Below, piece by piece: positions 44,584 through 54,526 of a DNA stretch of 64,000 bases (positions are counted from its first letter, which is position 1; every line of letters begins with the position of its first letter). Position numbers and translations under genes: made by a program. The notes beneath the pieces are model-generated. The model was given only the letters and a program-made list of their open reading frames with translations. It searched no databases and was not told the DNA's origin. The DNA comes from Tissierellia bacterium (GTDB taxonomy: Bacteria; Bacillota; Clostridia; Tissierellales; Peptoniphilaceae). The stretch covers positions 32,285-96,284 of the forward strand of contig JAUMZM010000001.1 in the NCBI GenBank assembly GCA_030528125.1, read 5' to 3'.

Positions 44584-44853
44584 ATGAAAAAAAGATATCA
44601 TTTGATTTTTGAAGGAAGAGTACAAGGAGTTGGATTTAGATATAGATCCCAAATCATTGCAAATAAGTACAGATTAACAGGTTTTGTAAGAAATCTATAT
44701 AATGGAGATGTTGAGATGTGCGTTCAGGGAGAGGATAGTGATATTGACAAGTTTTTAGAAGAATTATATAACCAAAGATTTATAAGTATAGATAATATCA
44801 AAAAGGAGAAAAAAGATCTTGTAGAAGAGGGAAGTTTCGATATAAAATATTAG
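44584..44853 (+). CDS. acyP: Acylphosphatase
   Basis: A small 89-residue enzyme hydrolysing acyl phosphates such as acetyl phosphate or 1,3-bisphosphoglycerate. The phosphate loop GRVQGVGFRYR carries catalytic Arg19, and GFVRNLYNGDVE carries Asn37. The 18-residue spacing equals that of the classical enzyme. Acetyl phosphate made by the pyruvate oxidase in this window is a possible substrate, by inference. It has its own promoter, and the next gene also has one. Confidence 0.93.
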   Translation: MKKRYHLIFEGRVQGVGFRYRSQIIANKYRLTGFVRNLYNGDVEMCVQGEDSDIDKFLEELYNQRFISIDNIKKEKKDLVEEGSFDIKY

Positions 44854-44872
44854 ATTTATTTGTAGAAAGTTC

Positions 44873-44901
44873 TTGTTATGATTCTACAAGTATGATATTA
44901 T
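44873..44901 (+). promoter_or_regulatory. Promoter of the hypothetical-PC4 gene pair
   Basis: TTGTTA (44873-44878), a 17-bp spacer and TATTAT (44896-44901), 17 bp before the start of the hypothetical gene. Confidence 0.65.
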
Positions 44902-44918
44902 CTTCGAAAGGAGGGAAT

Positions 44919-45359
44919 ATGAGTCAGATTAATTCATTTGATGAAAGTATAGAAAATAATTTAGTAAATTTAAAAATTTTAGAATCAAAGATGCAATTAG
45001 AACTTTTCTATCTTATATTAAGTTTTGAAAGACTTGAGAAAGAATACGAAAATGGATTTTCTAAATCTATAGACTATGTATTTACAAAAACTCAGCTAGA
45101 TCTTAGAGAAGAGATAGAATATATTTCCTTCCTAGAAAGATCAAAGAAAAATAACTATAAGAATATAGATAAATACAATAGTAATAAGAAAATGCTTGAT
45201 TTTGCAAAATATATTGAAAGCTTAAATTCAATGTCTAAAGAGGAACTTTTTTCATTAAAAGATAAAATGGAATTTGAAATAGAAAAGCTAAAAACTTCAA
45301 TAAGCGAAGTTGATCTTATTCTATTAGGCAATTTACCTAAATCTGAGTTAGTATGTTAG
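44919..45359 (+). CDS. Hypothetical helical protein
   Basis: A 146-residue acidic/basic protein with no signal peptide or membrane segment. It is predicted to be nearly all alpha-helix, with heptad-like hydrophobic spacing across NLKILESKMQLELFYLILSF and near the C-terminus (KMEFEIEKLKTSISEVDLIL), so a coiled-coil dimer is plausible. I recognise no family. The ATG at 44919 follows an excellent AAAGGAGGG ribosome binding site. It is probably co-transcribed with the PC4-like gene, which starts 8 bp after its stop. No function is proposed. Confidence 0.75.
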   Translation: MSQINSFDESIENNLVNLKILESKMQLELFYLILSFERLEKEYENGFSKSIDYVFTKTQLDLREEIEYISFLERSKKNNYKNIDKYNSNKKMLDFAKYIESLNSMSKEELFSLKDKMEFEIEKLKTSISEVDLILLGNLPKSELVC

Positions 45360-45367
45360 GAGGAAAT

Positions 45368-45592
45368 ATGGCAATAAAATTTGAAATTGTAGAAGAAATT
45401 GGAGTTATGTCAACTAAGACAAATGGATGGACTAAGGAGTTAAATCTTGTAAGCTGGAATGACAATGCTGCAAAATATGACATAAGAGATTGGTCACCAG
45501 ATCATTCTAGAATGAGCAAGGGAGTAACCCTTACAAAAGAAGAAGCTAAAATTTTAAAAGAGCTTTTAAAAGAAGATGAAGAATTGAATTAA
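45368..45592 (+). CDS. YdbC/PC4-family single-stranded nucleic acid-binding protein
   Basis: A 74-residue protein with the conserved pattern of the bacterial PC4-like group: IKFEIVEEIGVMSTKTNGWT, then KELNLVSWNDNAAKYDIRDW and the C-terminal GVTLTKEEAKILKELL. The fold is a four-stranded sheet plus helix that binds single-stranded DNA as a dimer, related to eukaryotic transcription coactivator PC4. The ATG at 45368 follows AGGAGG by 5 bp. Its stop codon lies inside the following terminator hairpin. Confidence 0.88.
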   Translation: MAIKFEIVEEIGVMSTKTNGWTKELNLVSWNDNAAKYDIRDWSPDHSRMSKGVTLTKEEAKILKELLKEDEELN

Positions 45593-45607
45593 TTCAGTTC
45601 TTTTTTT
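45581..45607 (+). terminator. Terminator after the PC4-like gene
   Basis: An 8-bp stem (45581-45588 with 45593-45600) and a T-run. The upstream arm encodes the last residues of the PC4-like protein. Confidence 0.8.
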
Positions 45608-45610
45608 GTA

Positions 45611-45619
45611 TGCTATAAT
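45611..45619 (+). promoter_or_regulatory. Extended -10 promoter of the phosphatase/SbcCD-like cluster
   Basis: TGC followed by TATAAT (45614-45619), lying directly after a terminator T-run. No good -35 is present. Transcription would start about 10 bp before the gene at 45636. Confidence 0.6.
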
Positions 45620-45635
45620 ATCTTTGAGGTGAAGT

Positions 45636-46205
45636 ATGAAGATTATCTTAGTAAGACATGCTCTTACTCTATCAAATAAGAATAATACAATATCTCTTCC
45701 TACTACAACTATTATAGATGAGGGAAAGATAGCTTTAGATAGAACAAAAGAGTTTCTTAAATACTATGAATTTAAGAAAGTATACACAAGTAATTATATA
45801 AGAACACAACAGACTGCTAAATACTTGGGATATTATGATTTTATAGAAGACAGTAGAATAAGGGAAATTGATTTTGGAGATTTTAAGGGGAAAAATATAG
45901 ATAAGATTATAAGAGAAAATGGTGAGTATTTTATAACTCCTCCTTCACAAAGGCTTAATTTGAAGTATCCAAATGGGGAAAGCAGGATGGATGTGTATAA
46001 AAGAGTATCATCTTTTCTTGATGATATGGAAAAACAAAACGAAAATGTACTTGTCATAAGTCATGGAATTGCTATTAGAATGGCTATAATGTGGGTTTTA
46101 AATGACTTTTCTAATATGGATTATTTTAATCTAAAAAATGGCTCTATTACAGTTATAGAAATAAATGGCAAGAAGAAAACTTTAGAATGTGTGAATAAGA
46201 TATGA
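45636..46205 (+). CDS. Histidine phosphatase family protein
   Basis: A phosphoglycerate mutase-like phosphatase (189 residues). The phospho-accepting His9 sits in LVRHALTLSNK (the usual RHG is RHA here). Arg residues follow in YTSNYIRTQQTA, a Glu in IREIDFGDFKG, and the second catalytic His in VISHGIAIRMA. Substrates vary widely in this family (alpha-ribazole phosphate, phosphosugars), so none is assigned. It is unlikely to be the missing phosphoglycerate mutase because the length and motifs are those of short phosphatases. It overlaps the next gene by 4 bp. Confidence 0.9.
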   Translation: MKIILVRHALTLSNKNNTISLPTTTIIDEGKIALDRTKEFLKYYEFKKVYTSNYIRTQQTAKYLGYYDFIEDSRIREIDFGDFKGKNIDKIIRENGEYFITPPSQRLNLKYPNGESRMDVYKRVSSFLDDMEKQNENVLVISHGIAIRMAIMWVLNDFSNMDYFNLKNGSITVIEINGKKKTLECVNKI

Positions 46206-47230
46206 AATTTGCACATATTTCTGATTGCCATCTTTCTGAAAGCTTGGATGTCGATTATACAATATCTGATAAAATACGAGAAGAGATTTGGAAAAGTTTT
46301 GAGGATATACTTTGTGATATAAAAAATACAGATTTTCTTTTGATATCTGGAGATTTATTTGAAAAAAACTACTTTACAAAGAAAAACTATGACAGACTTT
46401 TTTCTGATATTAAAAGATATGGCAAAGATGTATACTATGTAAATGGCAACCATGATCCATTAGATGATATGACTAAATTTTTCTTTAAAGAAAAGCCTTC
46501 TAATTTGCATTTATTCCCAACTGATATAATAGATTTCTACGAGTTTAAGGATACAAGAATTTATGGAATAAGCTATGATGATAGGATATTTAATAAAAGA
46601 TTTAATTATAATATAAGTTTAAATCATGATTATAATAATATATTATTAGTACATGCAGATGTTCTAAGCGATGATAGCAATTATTTTAATATTGATATAA
46701 ATAGGCTTAGAAATATGGGATTTGATTATGTAGCAATGGGTCATATTCATAAAATGATGGATTTTAAAGATAATATATATTATGCTGGAAGTATCGAGCC
46801 TAGAAGTTTTAAGGATATCGGCAAATATGGATATATATTAGTTGATGATTTTAAAATAGATTATATAAATTCTCAAAAAATTGAATTTAAAGAATTAAAT
46901 CTAGAAGTTAATGAAAATACTGATATCTATGAAGAAATTGAAAGCCAAATCGAGGATAGAATGAATTATCTTAGGATTCATTTTTATGTGGATAGAGGTG
47001 TAGAATTTGAATTTGATAAAAAAAATCTCTTGTCAAATAACAATATTCAATATATAAACTATGATATAAACTACAAAAAAGACTATGAATATGAAGATCT
47101 TACAAGGCTTTATCCTAATACGATATTATCTGAATTTATAAATGAATTAGAAAATGTTTCTGATAGCGATATAAAAAAATTAGCATTGGAATATGGTGTA
47201 GATGCTATTTTTAGGAGTGCTGATGAATAA
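46202..47230 (+). CDS. DNA repair exonuclease-type metallophosphoesterase (SbcD/YhaO-like)
   Basis: A 342-residue calcineurin-like phosphoesterase. Metal motifs run in order: DCHL (residues 8-11), GDLFEKN, GNHDP, LVHADV and GHIHK. The C-terminal region lacks the usual SbcD capping length. The adjacent, overlapping ATPase gene makes a Mre11/Rad50-like (SbcCD) nuclease-ATPase pair likely, closest in style to Bacillus YhaO/YhaN. Presumed role: processing of DNA ends or hairpins in the cytoplasm. Confidence 0.85.
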   Translation: MKFAHISDCHLSESLDVDYTISDKIREEIWKSFEDILCDIKNTDFLLISGDLFEKNYFTKKNYDRLFSDIKRYGKDVYYVNGNHDPLDDMTKFFFKEKPSNLHLFPTDIIDFYEFKDTRIYGISYDDRIFNKRFNYNISLNHDYNNILLVHADVLSDDSNYFNIDINRLRNMGFDYVAMGHIHKMMDFKDNIYYAGSIEPRSFKDIGKYGYILVDDFKIDYINSQKIEFKELNLEVNENTDIYEEIESQIEDRMNYLRIHFYVDRGVEFEFDKKNLLSNNNIQYINYDINYKKDYEYEDLTRLYPNTILSEFINELENVSDSDIKKLALEYGVDAIFRSADE

Positions 47231-49181
47231 AGTTATAATCAATAAATTAAAGTTAAGTGATTTTGGAAAGTTCCATGATAAAACCATAGAATTAGATGAT
47301 AAATTTAATATAATTTATGGATTGAATGAATCAGGTAAAAGCACCATTTGTGATTTCATTGAAGGGATGTTCTATGGGTTTGATGATGGTGATAAGAAAA
47401 GAAATCTAAATTATAAATACAAAAGATATAAGCCATTGTTTTCAAATATGTATCAAGGTTCGATGGAAATTACAAAAAACAATGAGCGTTTTTTGATTTA
47501 TAGAGATTTTTTTAACTTTGATTTTCAAATAACAAACCTTACAAGTGGAGATAAAGTCTTTCTAAAAGAGAGCAATCTTAATTCTATAGGAGAATATTTT
47601 CTTGGTTTTAATTATAAAATTTATAAATCAATTGTAAGCTTAAATCAATTTGAAAAGATGGATAGAGATTTGAATCTTACAATAAAAGATAAACTTATCA
47701 ATCTAAAAAGTGGCGGGGATATTTATTTTAAGACTGATAAGGCTATTGATATTTTGGATAAAAGATTAAATTCAATAGGAACAGATAGAGCTTATACCAA
47801 AAAATATGCTAAGACAAAGAAAAAAATAGATTTATTAAATGATAAATTGAATGAAATCAACAAATTAGAAAAAGACTATGAAGATAATTTTAAAGAAATC
47901 TATAATATAAGAGAAAACATAAAGGACATGGAAGATGAAGCCTCAAATCTTAATAAAGAAAAGACTTTATACAATCTTTCAAGGAAAAAGGAAAATTTAT
48001 CTCAAATAAATAAATTAAAAGAGGAACAGATTGATTTAAATAATAAGTTAAATAGATTAAAAAAATATGAAAATTTAGATTTTAGTTTCTTTGATAAAGT
48101 AGATAACTTGATAGCTAAAGAGTTAGAATTATCAAATAATTTAGAAAAATATGAAAATCACGATAAGAATTTTGTTATCTTTATGATAACATTAGTTATA
48201 GCTTGTATAATTTTTATTTCGATAAAATTTAGAAATTATTTTGTTCTTTTTTTGATAGTCCCAATTGTATTTATGTATCTAAGAAGTAATAGAAATTCAG
48301 ATTATATTTCAGAAAGGCAGAAATATGTAAATACAAAGGTAAATCTTCAAAATGAGTTTTTGAAAATAAATGTAAAAAACAAAGCGGAATATGAGAGGTT
48401 CAAAAAAGACTATAATGAATATGATAGACTTATAAAAGATAAGATTAGAGTTGAAAATAGCTTATATATACTTATGAAGAACACAGAGATCACTAATGAA
48501 GACTATGAACTTTTAAATTCTAATCTAAAGACAAATTATAATAATATAGATGAAATAAATTCTAAAATAAAGTCTATAGAGCTGAAGCTTCCGTCTATGA
48601 GAAGAAAACAGCTAGATTTGGAAAAGAAAGTTTCTTATATAGAACAAAGTATTTCTTGTAAAAATAAGATTATAGAAGAGATTAATTTTTTGAAAGAGGA
48701 ATTTATTTTACTTGATAAGAAAAAGAAAGCCTTAGAACTTTCAATAGATATTTTGAAAAAATCAAGTCAAAAAATTGGAAATAGATCAAAGGATATAATA
48801 ATAGATAAAGTTAGTGAACTTATAAAAAACATAAGTTCCAATGACTATGTAAAAGTTTGGTTTGATGATAATCTAAACCCTTTTATAAGAACTAAAAGCG
48901 ACAAATATATAGATATAGAAAATTTATCTACAAGTTTTAAAGATCAGATCGATTTTGCTTTAAAATTTGTACTGGCACAAAATATCATAGAAAATTCTTT
49001 TATGGTATTTGACGATGCATTTATAAATTATGATAATTTAAGATTAAGATTAACTATGTTTTATTTACTTGATCAAAGTGAAAATAATCAGATTATATAT
49101 TTTACTTGTCATAATAGAGAAGAATATATCCTTAAAAACGAGGGTATTGATATAGAAGTTTACAAACTGGAGGAAAAATGA
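47223..49181 (+). CDS. SbcC/Rad50-like AAA family ATPase (YhaN-like, compact)
   Basis: A 652-residue SMC-like ATPase. The Walker A motif GLNESGKST is at residues 33-41, long coiled-coil arms cover about 190-290 and 370-520, and a Walker B-type VFDDAF lies near the C-terminus, followed by a switch His in YFTCHNREE. Two hydrophobic segments in the middle (about 318-350, FVIFMITLVIACIIFISI and the following stretch) replace a zinc hook and would anchor the arm tips in the membrane, as in YhaN. The ATG at 47223 follows AGGAG by 5 bp and overlaps the nuclease gene by 8 bp. Confidence 0.85.
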   Translation: MNKVIINKLKLSDFGKFHDKTIELDDKFNIIYGLNESGKSTICDFIEGMFYGFDDGDKKRNLNYKYKRYKPLFSNMYQGSMEITKNNERFLIYRDFFNFDFQITNLTSGDKVFLKESNLNSIGEYFLGFNYKIYKSIVSLNQFEKMDRDLNLTIKDKLINLKSGGDIYFKTDKAIDILDKRLNSIGTDRAYTKKYAKTKKKIDLLNDKLNEINKLEKDYEDNFKEIYNIRENIKDMEDEASNLNKEKTLYNLSRKKENLSQINKLKEEQIDLNNKLNRLKKYENLDFSFFDKVDNLIAKELELSNNLEKYENHDKNFVIFMITLVIACIIFISIKFRNYFVLFLIVPIVFMYLRSNRNSDYISERQKYVNTKVNLQNEFLKINVKNKAEYERFKKDYNEYDRLIKDKIRVENSLYILMKNTEITNEDYELLNSNLKTNYNNIDEINSKIKSIELKLPSMRRKQLDLEKKVSYIEQSISCKNKIIEEINFLKEEFILLDKKKKALELSIDILKKSSQKIGNRSKDIIIDKVSELIKNISSNDYVKVWFDDNLNPFIRTKSDKYIDIENLSTSFKDQIDFALKFVLAQNIIENSFMVFDDAFINYDNLRLRLTMFYLLDQSENNQIIYFTCHNREEYILKNEGIDIEVYKLEEK

Positions 49182-49852
49182 TTTATGCTTTGGCAGATCT
49201 TCATTTAGATTATACAAAGGAAAAATCCATGGAAATTTTTGGAGAAAATTGGGAAAATTACGAAGAAAGGATTTTCCATAATTGGCAAAAAATAATAAAG
49301 CCATCAGATACCGTCCTGGTATCTGGAGATATATCTTGGGCTATGAAAGAAGATAAGGCTTATTACGATTTGACAAGAATAGACAAATTAAATGGCAAAA
49401 AGATAATGATTAAGGGAAACCATGATTATTGGTGGCAATCATTAAATAAGATTAATAATTTAGATTTGTCTAACATTGATTTTCTTCAAAATAATTCCTA
49501 TGAAGTTGAGGGATTTTCCATTTGTGGAACAAGAGGATGGATGAGTGAAAACAAAAATTTTGATAGCCATGATGAAAAAATCTTTAAAAGAGAAGTTCTA
49601 AGATTGAAAAATAGCTTTAATAAAGCTAAAAATGACAAAAAAATTGTAATGCTACATTATCCTCCTTTTGATTATGATGGAAAATTCAATGAATTTTTTG
49701 AAGTTGCAAAACAAAATAATGTCAAATACCTAATATACGGACATCTTCATGGAAGTGGACATAGGTACATAAAAGAAGGCAAATTCGATGGAATAGAAGT
49801 AAAATGTGTATCGGGAGATTATGTAGATTTTATACCACAGAGGATTATATGA
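49178..49852 (+). CDS. Metallophosphoesterase (COG1768-like)
   Basis: A second calcineurin-like phosphoesterase (224 residues), a separate family from the preceding nuclease. Motifs are ALADLHLD, VSGDISWAM, KGNHDYWW, MLHYPPFD and YGHLHGSGH. It is a stand-alone domain with the characteristic GTRGW segment. The substrate is unknown. It overlaps the ATPase gene by 4 bp and the CYTH gene by 4 bp, so all five genes from 45636 to 50388 form one tightly packed operon. Confidence 0.88.
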   Translation: MIYALADLHLDYTKEKSMEIFGENWENYEERIFHNWQKIIKPSDTVLVSGDISWAMKEDKAYYDLTRIDKLNGKKIMIKGNHDYWWQSLNKINNLDLSNIDFLQNNSYEVEGFSICGTRGWMSENKNFDSHDEKIFKREVLRLKNSFNKAKNDKKIVMLHYPPFDYDGKFNEFFEVAKQNNVKYLIYGHLHGSGHRYIKEGKFDGIEVKCVSGDYVDFIPQRII

Positions 49853-50388
49853 GTAAGGAATTAGAAGTAAAAATATTAGATATAAATGTAGATGAAATGA
49901 TAAAAAGACTAGAAAAAATTGGTGCTGTTAGAATTACTAGAGAAAAACAGACTAATTATACCTTTAAGTCTAATAAAGATATAATTTCAAATGGTTCATA
50001 TCTTAGAATAAGAAAGACTATTGATGAAAAAGGAGTGAAAAAAGAACTAACTTTTAAGAAAAAAGGGAATTCCCAAATACTAAGAAGTTACGAGGAGTAC
50101 ACTACTAATATTACAGATATTGACATGACAATTGAGATCCTAAAAAATCTAAGCCTTGAGATTGAGTACGTTGGATATAAAGATAGAATATCATATAAGT
50201 TAGATGATGTAAGATTTGATATAGACATTTGGGATAAGAAAACTTATCCTGATCCATATATGGAAATTGAAGTGCAAACAGAACAAGACTTACTAAATGT
50301 AGTCAAAAAGCTTAATATAAAACAATCTCAGATTACAAAAGATTCAATTACACAACTAAGAGAGAAGAAATCATTGCTTGAAAAATAA
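49849..50388 (+). CDS. CYTH domain protein (triphosphate tunnel metalloenzyme)
   Basis: A 179-residue member of the CYTH superfamily. The N-terminal ELEVKILD is the conserved ExExK motif, and basic/acidic tunnel residues follow (YLRIRKT, LTFKKKGN, EIEYVGYKDR, DIDIWDK, MEIEVQT). Bacterial members hydrolyse inorganic triphosphate or thiamine triphosphate, or rarely act as adenylate cyclases; inorganic triphosphatase is the most common activity. The ATG at 49849 overlaps the metallophosphoesterase stop by 4 bp. The pyrB promoter lies at its 3' end. Confidence 0.9.
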   Translation: MSKELEVKILDINVDEMIKRLEKIGAVRITREKQTNYTFKSNKDIISNGSYLRIRKTIDEKGVKKELTFKKKGNSQILRSYEEYTTNITDIDMTIEILKNLSLEIEYVGYKDRISYKLDDVRFDIDIWDKKTYPDPYMEIEVQTEQDLLNVVKKLNIKQSQITKDSITQLREKKSLLEK

Positions 50389-50406
50389 AATTTGATTTGG
50401 TATAAT
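50378..50406 (+). promoter_or_regulatory. Promoter of the pyrBICFKDE operon
   Basis: TTGAAA (50378-50383), a 17-bp spacer and TATAAT (50401-50406) with TGG before the -10. The -35 overlaps the CYTH stop codon. The predicted leader is only about 25 nt, too short for a PyrR attenuator. Confidence 0.82.
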
Positions 50407-50435
50407 AATAAAAATCGCAAAAAAGGAGTGATATT

Positions 50436-51365
50436 ATGCTTAAAATTAAAAATTTATTAAGTGCTGATGATCTTAGCAAAGAAGATTTATTGGAAATAAT
50501 TGAATTAGGCGAACGTATTATGAAGAGTCCCGAAGAATTTTCTCATTCATGTGATGGAAAGTTATTAGGTACTCTTTTTTTTGAGCCTTCAACAAGAACA
50601 AGATTATCATTTGAATCTGCAATGAATAGACTTGGAGGAAGAGTTGTAGGATTTTCTGACTCAAAAGCATCATCTTCACAAAAAGGAGAATCTCTTAGAG
50701 ATACAGTTAGAACTGTAAGCCAATATGCTGATATTATAGCTATGAGACATCCTCAAGAAGGAGCTGCAAAACTTGCATCTACAACTTCAGATTGTCCTTT
50801 GATAAATGCAGGTGATGGTGGACATCAACATCCAACTCAAACTTTGACAGATATCTTAACTATTACAAGCTATAAGAAGAGATTGACTAATCTTAAGATA
50901 GGAATTTGTGGTGACTTAAAATACGGAAGAACAGTTCATTCACTATTAAAAGTAATGAGTATGTTCGATGGAAATGAATATGTGCTAATATCACCCGATG
51001 AATTAAAAATACCTTCTTATTTTAAAGAACAAGTTTTGGATGCAAATAATATGCCGTATACAGAATGTCTAAACTTAGAAGATGTTATAGATGATTTGGA
51101 TATACTTTATATGACAAGAATACAAAAAGAAAGATTTTTCTCATTACAAAAATACATAAGACTAAAAGATTCCTATGTTCTAGATCCTAAAAAACTAGAA
51201 AATGCTAAGAAAGATCTAATAATAATGCATCCACTTCCTAGAGTAACAGAGATAAGTACAGAAGTAGATAGCGACCCTAGAGCATTGTACTTTAAACAAG
51301 TAAAATGCGGAATGTATGTTAGAATGGCTTTAATAATGAAACTTTTGGAGGCAAACAATGCTTGA
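50436..51365 (+). CDS. pyrB: Aspartate carbamoyltransferase catalytic subunit
   Basis: The first committed step of pyrimidine synthesis: carbamoyl phosphate + aspartate to carbamoyl aspartate (309 residues). The phosphate loop [11 protein letters not shown] is near residue 52, the [12 protein letters not shown] loop contributes from a neighbouring subunit, MRHPQEGA and [14 protein letters not shown] follow, and the aspartate-binding [10 protein letters not shown] is at the C-terminus. The ribosome binding site is AAAGGAGTG. It overlaps pyrI by 8 bp, forming a class B-type holoenzyme pair. Confidence 0.97.
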   Translation: MLKIKNLLSADDLSKEDLLEIIELGERIMKSPEEFSHSCDGKLLGTLFFEPSTRTRLSFESAMNRLGGRVVGFSDSKASSSQKGESLRDTVRTVSQYADIIAMRHPQEGAAKLASTTSDCPLINAGDGGHQHPTQTLTDILTITSYKKRLTNLKIGICGDLKYGRTVHSLLKVMSMFDGNEYVLISPDELKIPSYFKEQVLDANNMPYTECLNLEDVIDDLDILYMTRIQKERFFSLQKYIRLKDSYVLDPKKLENAKKDLIIMHPLPRVTEISTEVDSDPRALYFKQVKCGMYVRMALIMKLLEANNA

Positions 51366-51786
51366 GATTACAAGTTTAAATAATGGAATAGTAATAGATC
51401 ATATAAAAAAAGGAACAGGAATAAAGATTTATCAATACCTAAATCTTGATAAATTAGAAGATGAAGTTGCACTTATACTAAATGCTGATTCTACAAGCAT
51501 GGGCAGAAAAGATATCGTAAAAATCGAAAACAATCTTGATCTAAATCTTGATGCAATAGCAATACTAGATCCTAATGCAACAGTAAATATAATTAGAGAT
51601 GAAAAAGTAGTTGAAAAAAAGCAAATCGAATTACCAGAAGTAATCGAGGGAGTATTTGAATGTCAAAACCCAGTTTGTGTAACAACAACAGAAAGAGAAG
51701 TAAAAAGTAGATTTGAACTTGTAGATAGAAAAAAACACACTTATAAATGTTCTTATTGTGATCATTTCTATAATGTGGAGGAATAA
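51358..51786 (+). CDS. pyrI: Aspartate carbamoyltransferase regulatory subunit
   Basis: A 142-residue allosteric subunit. The N-terminal effector domain ([16 protein letters not shown]) binds nucleotides. The C-terminal zinc domain has CQNPVC and CSYC as the four cysteine ligands, contacting PyrB. Its presence predicts CTP/ATP feedback control of the enzyme, in contrast to Bacillus, which lacks PyrI. It overlaps pyrB by 8 bp and pyrC by one base. Confidence 0.96.
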   Translation: MLEITSLNNGIVIDHIKKGTGIKIYQYLNLDKLEDEVALILNADSTSMGRKDIVKIENNLDLNLDAIAILDPNATVNIIRDEKVVEKKQIELPEVIEGVFECQNPVCVTTTEREVKSRFELVDRKKHTYKCSYCDHFYNVEE

Positions 51787-52973
51787 TGAAACAAATTTTT
51801 ACAAATATGTATTTCATCGATGGCAAAAATATCTCTAACAGAGATATTTTTGTAAGTGATGGAATAATATGTGATGAATTTGAAAAAGATAAAGACACAA
51901 AAATAATAGATTGTAATGGATATGTATTAGTTCCATCATTTGTTGATCTTCATGCTCATTTTAGAGATCCAGGATTTACACAAAAAGAAGACCTAAAAAC
52001 AGGATCACTTAGTGCACTAAAAGGAGGATATACTACAGTTAATCTGATGGGAAATACAAAGCCAACTGTATCAAATCCTAAAGTCTATGAAGATATTAAA
52101 AAAAGAGCCAAAGACCTTGATTTAATAGACATAGAGCAAGTCTATACAATAACTAAAGATTTCGATGGCAAGACATTATCACATCTTGATGATATAGATA
52201 GCTCGGTTAAGTTTATATCAGACGATGGCAAAGGTGTAAATAATGACTATATAATGTATCTTGCTTTTAAAAAAGCAAAAGAAAAGAATTTAAATCTAAC
52301 TTTACATGAAGAAGTAATGGGATTATCGAAAGAAGATTATGATCTTGCAGAAAATATCATGACAATTAGAGATTGTTATCTTTCTTATAAATTAAATCAA
52401 AAGGTGCATTTTTCTCATGTTTCTACAAAAGATGCAATAAGAGCAATAGAATTTTTTAAGAATTTAGGTGCTAATATAACTTGTGAAGTAACACCACATC
52501 ATTTGTACTTTTCAGATAGAAATGATCTAAGAGTTAATCCTCCTATAAGAAGAGAAGAGGATAGAATAGAGCTTATAGAAATGATAAAAAGAGGAATTGT
52601 AGATTGTATATCAACAGACCATGCTCCACATACCAAGAAAGATAAGCTAAATGGTGCACCAGGATATATAGGATTAGAGACGGCCTTTAGTATATGCTAT
52701 GAAAGCTTAGTATTAAGCGGAAATATAAGCTTAAATCATCTAATAGAGCTAATGAGTACAAATCCTTCCAAAATACTAAAAATAAATAAAGGAAGAATCA
52801 AAAAAGGCTATGAAGCTGATTTTACATTGATAGATTTAAATGATAGCTTTACTTATACTGAAGATATGATAGCATCAAAATCAAAGAATTCTCCATATAT
52901 AGGAAAGAAACTTCATGGAAGAATACTAAGAGTTTATAAGAAAGGAATTCTAAAGTATGAATATAATAGATAG
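51786..52973 (+). CDS. pyrC: Dihydroorotase (class I)
   Basis: A zinc amidohydrolase closing carbamoyl aspartate to dihydroorotate (395 residues). The metal motif [16 protein letters not shown] begins near residue 56, then [25 protein letters not shown] and HVST for further ligands, CEVTPHHL, and the catalytic Asp in [10 protein letters not shown]. The substrate-binding [12 protein letters not shown] is present. It starts on the last base of pyrI and overlaps pyrF by 17 bp. The GTGGAGGA ribosome binding site lies within pyrI. Confidence 0.96.
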   Translation: MKQIFTNMYFIDGKNISNRDIFVSDGIICDEFEKDKDTKIIDCNGYVLVPSFVDLHAHFRDPGFTQKEDLKTGSLSALKGGYTTVNLMGNTKPTVSNPKVYEDIKKRAKDLDLIDIEQVYTITKDFDGKTLSHLDDIDSSVKFISDDGKGVNNDYIMYLAFKKAKEKNLNLTLHEEVMGLSKEDYDLAENIMTIRDCYLSYKLNQKVHFSHVSTKDAIRAIEFFKNLGANITCEVTPHHLYFSDRNDLRVNPPIRREEDRIELIEMIKRGIVDCISTDHAPHTKKDKLNGAPGYIGLETAFSICYESLVLSGNISLNHLIELMSTNPSKILKINKGRIKKGYEADFTLIDLNDSFTYTEDMIASKSKNSPYIGKKLHGRILRVYKKGILKYEYNR

Positions 52974-53820
52974 ACTTTATGAAAAAATAGAAAAAAATGG
53001 ATTTGTTTGCATTGGACTTGATACATCAATAGATTATATCCCAGAAAATATGAAAAAAGATAAGACCATAAGTCAGATGATTTTCGATTTTAATAAAGAA
53101 ATAATTGATAATACTTATGATGTATGTGCTATATATAAGCTTCAAATAGCCTATTATGAATCTTATGGAATCGAAGGAATGATAGCTTATAAGAACACAT
53201 TAAAACATCTAAAAGATAAAAACCTTCTTTCAATAGGTGATGTAAAAAGATCTGATATAGCAGCTTCTGCAAAGCAATATGCAAAGGCACATTTTAGTGG
53301 AGATTTTGAAGCGGACTTTATAACACTTAATCCGTATATGGGAATGGATTCTATAAAGCCTTATGAAGAGTATCTGGAAACTGGAGAAAAAGGAGTCTTT
53401 GTTTTACTTAGGACATCAAATGAAGGTGCAAAGGACTTTGAAATTCTAGATGTTAATGGAGAAGAGTTCTTCTATAAGGTTGGAGATAAATTAAAAGAAC
53501 TTAACGAAAAATACATCAAAGATTCTAAATATGGTCCAATAGGACTTGTAGTAGGAGCGACACATTCTGATGAAGTTAAAAATATAAGAGAAAGATATAA
53601 TAATATGTTTTTCTTAATTCCTGGATTTGGAGCACAAAAAGCAGATAGCTTAAATGTATATAATTTATTAAACAACCTAAATGCAGGAGTGGTAAACTCA
53701 TCAAGAGCTATAATAAAAAATTACCAAAACTTTGAAGATGGAGCACAAAAGGTTGGATTCTATGCAAGAAAGAAAGCTATAGAAACTAGAGAGGAAATAG
53801 AAAAAAATGAGAAGTTATAA
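52957..53820 (+). CDS. pyrF: Orotidine-5'-phosphate decarboxylase (type 2)
   Basis: Decarboxylates OMP to UMP (287 residues, type 2 length, longer than Bacillus PyrF). It has [12 protein letters not shown] at the N-terminus, the catalytic Asp-Lys region [18 protein letters not shown], and [12 protein letters not shown] plus [12 protein letters not shown] for phosphate. It overlaps pyrC by 17 bp and pyrK by 14 bp, indicating coupled translation. Confidence 0.95.
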   Translation: MNIIDRLYEKIEKNGFVCIGLDTSIDYIPENMKKDKTISQMIFDFNKEIIDNTYDVCAIYKLQIAYYESYGIEGMIAYKNTLKHLKDKNLLSIGDVKRSDIAASAKQYAKAHFSGDFEADFITLNPYMGMDSIKPYEEYLETGEKGVFVLLRTSNEGAKDFEILDVNGEEFFYKVGDKLKELNEKYIKDSKYGPIGLVVGATHSDEVKNIRERYNNMFFLIPGFGAQKADSLNVYNLLNNLNAGVVNSSRAIIKNYQNFEDGAQKVGFYARKKAIETREEIEKNEKL

Positions 53821-54526
53821 GAAAGCAATTATAACTGAAAACAAAAAAATAAACGAAAATGTCTGGCTTATGAAGGTAAAATCAGAAATACATACAAAAC
53901 CTGGTGAATTTTTCATGATAAGAAGTGATGTTTTTGGAAATGATCCTCTTTTATCAAGGCCATTTTCGGTATCTGATGAAAAAAATGGCGAGATTTCATT
54001 CTTGTATTTAGTAGTGGGAAAAGCTACCAATCTTATGACAAAATTTAAAATAGGACATGAAATGAAAATTCTAGGTCCTCTTGGTAAGGGATTTAGATAC
54101 GAAAATTCAGATGATAAGAAGATAGCACTCGTTGCAGGAGGAGTTGGTATAGCACCTTTATTGTATCTAGCTAAGAAATTAAAAAACAAAGCTGATTTGT
54201 ATGCAGGATTTAGCAAAGATAGCTATTATTTAGATGAATTTAGGCCCTATGTCAATAATATATTTACGACATCAGATTTATATGACAAGAAATTTATAAC
54301 AGAGATACTTGATCCTAATGAGTATGACTTGATTTATGCTTGTGGACCAAACCCTATGTTAAAATCACTTTGTGATAAAAATAATAAAGCCTTGATACAG
54401 ATTTCGATGGAATCTCGCATGGCTTGTGGAATAGGTGCATGCCTAGGATGTACAGTTAAGACTAATGAAGGTAATCTTAGGGTTTGTAAAGATGGTCCTG
54501 TATTTGATTCAAAGGAGATTTTCTAA
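53807..54526 (+). CDS. pyrK: Dihydroorotate dehydrogenase B, electron transfer subunit
   Basis: An FAD and [2Fe-2S] subunit that passes electrons from PyrD to NAD+ (239 residues). The flavin motif RPFSVSD is near residue 50, a GPLGKGF loop follows, and [13 protein letters not shown] binds nucleotide. The C-terminal cluster ligands are in [13 protein letters not shown] and RVCKDG. It lies directly before pyrD with one-base overlap, matching the PyrDK heterotetramer. Confidence 0.96.
   Translation: MRSYKKAIITENKKINENVWLMKVKSEIHTKPGEFFMIRSDVFGNDPLLSRPFSVSDEKNGEISFLYLVVGKATNLMTKFKIGHEMKILGPLGKGFRYENSDDKKIALVAGGVGIAPLLYLAKKLKNKADLYAGFSKDSYYLDEFRPYVNNIFTTSDLYDKKFITEILDPNEYDLIYACGPNPMLKSLCDKNNKALIQISMESRMACGIGACLGCTVKTNEGNLRVCKDGPVFDSKEIF

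Noticed and set aside
45636..46205. Histidine phosphatase as the missing phosphoglycerate mutase
   Set aside because: It is a short phosphatase-type member with RHA instead of RHG and lacks the insertions of cofactor-dependent mutases.
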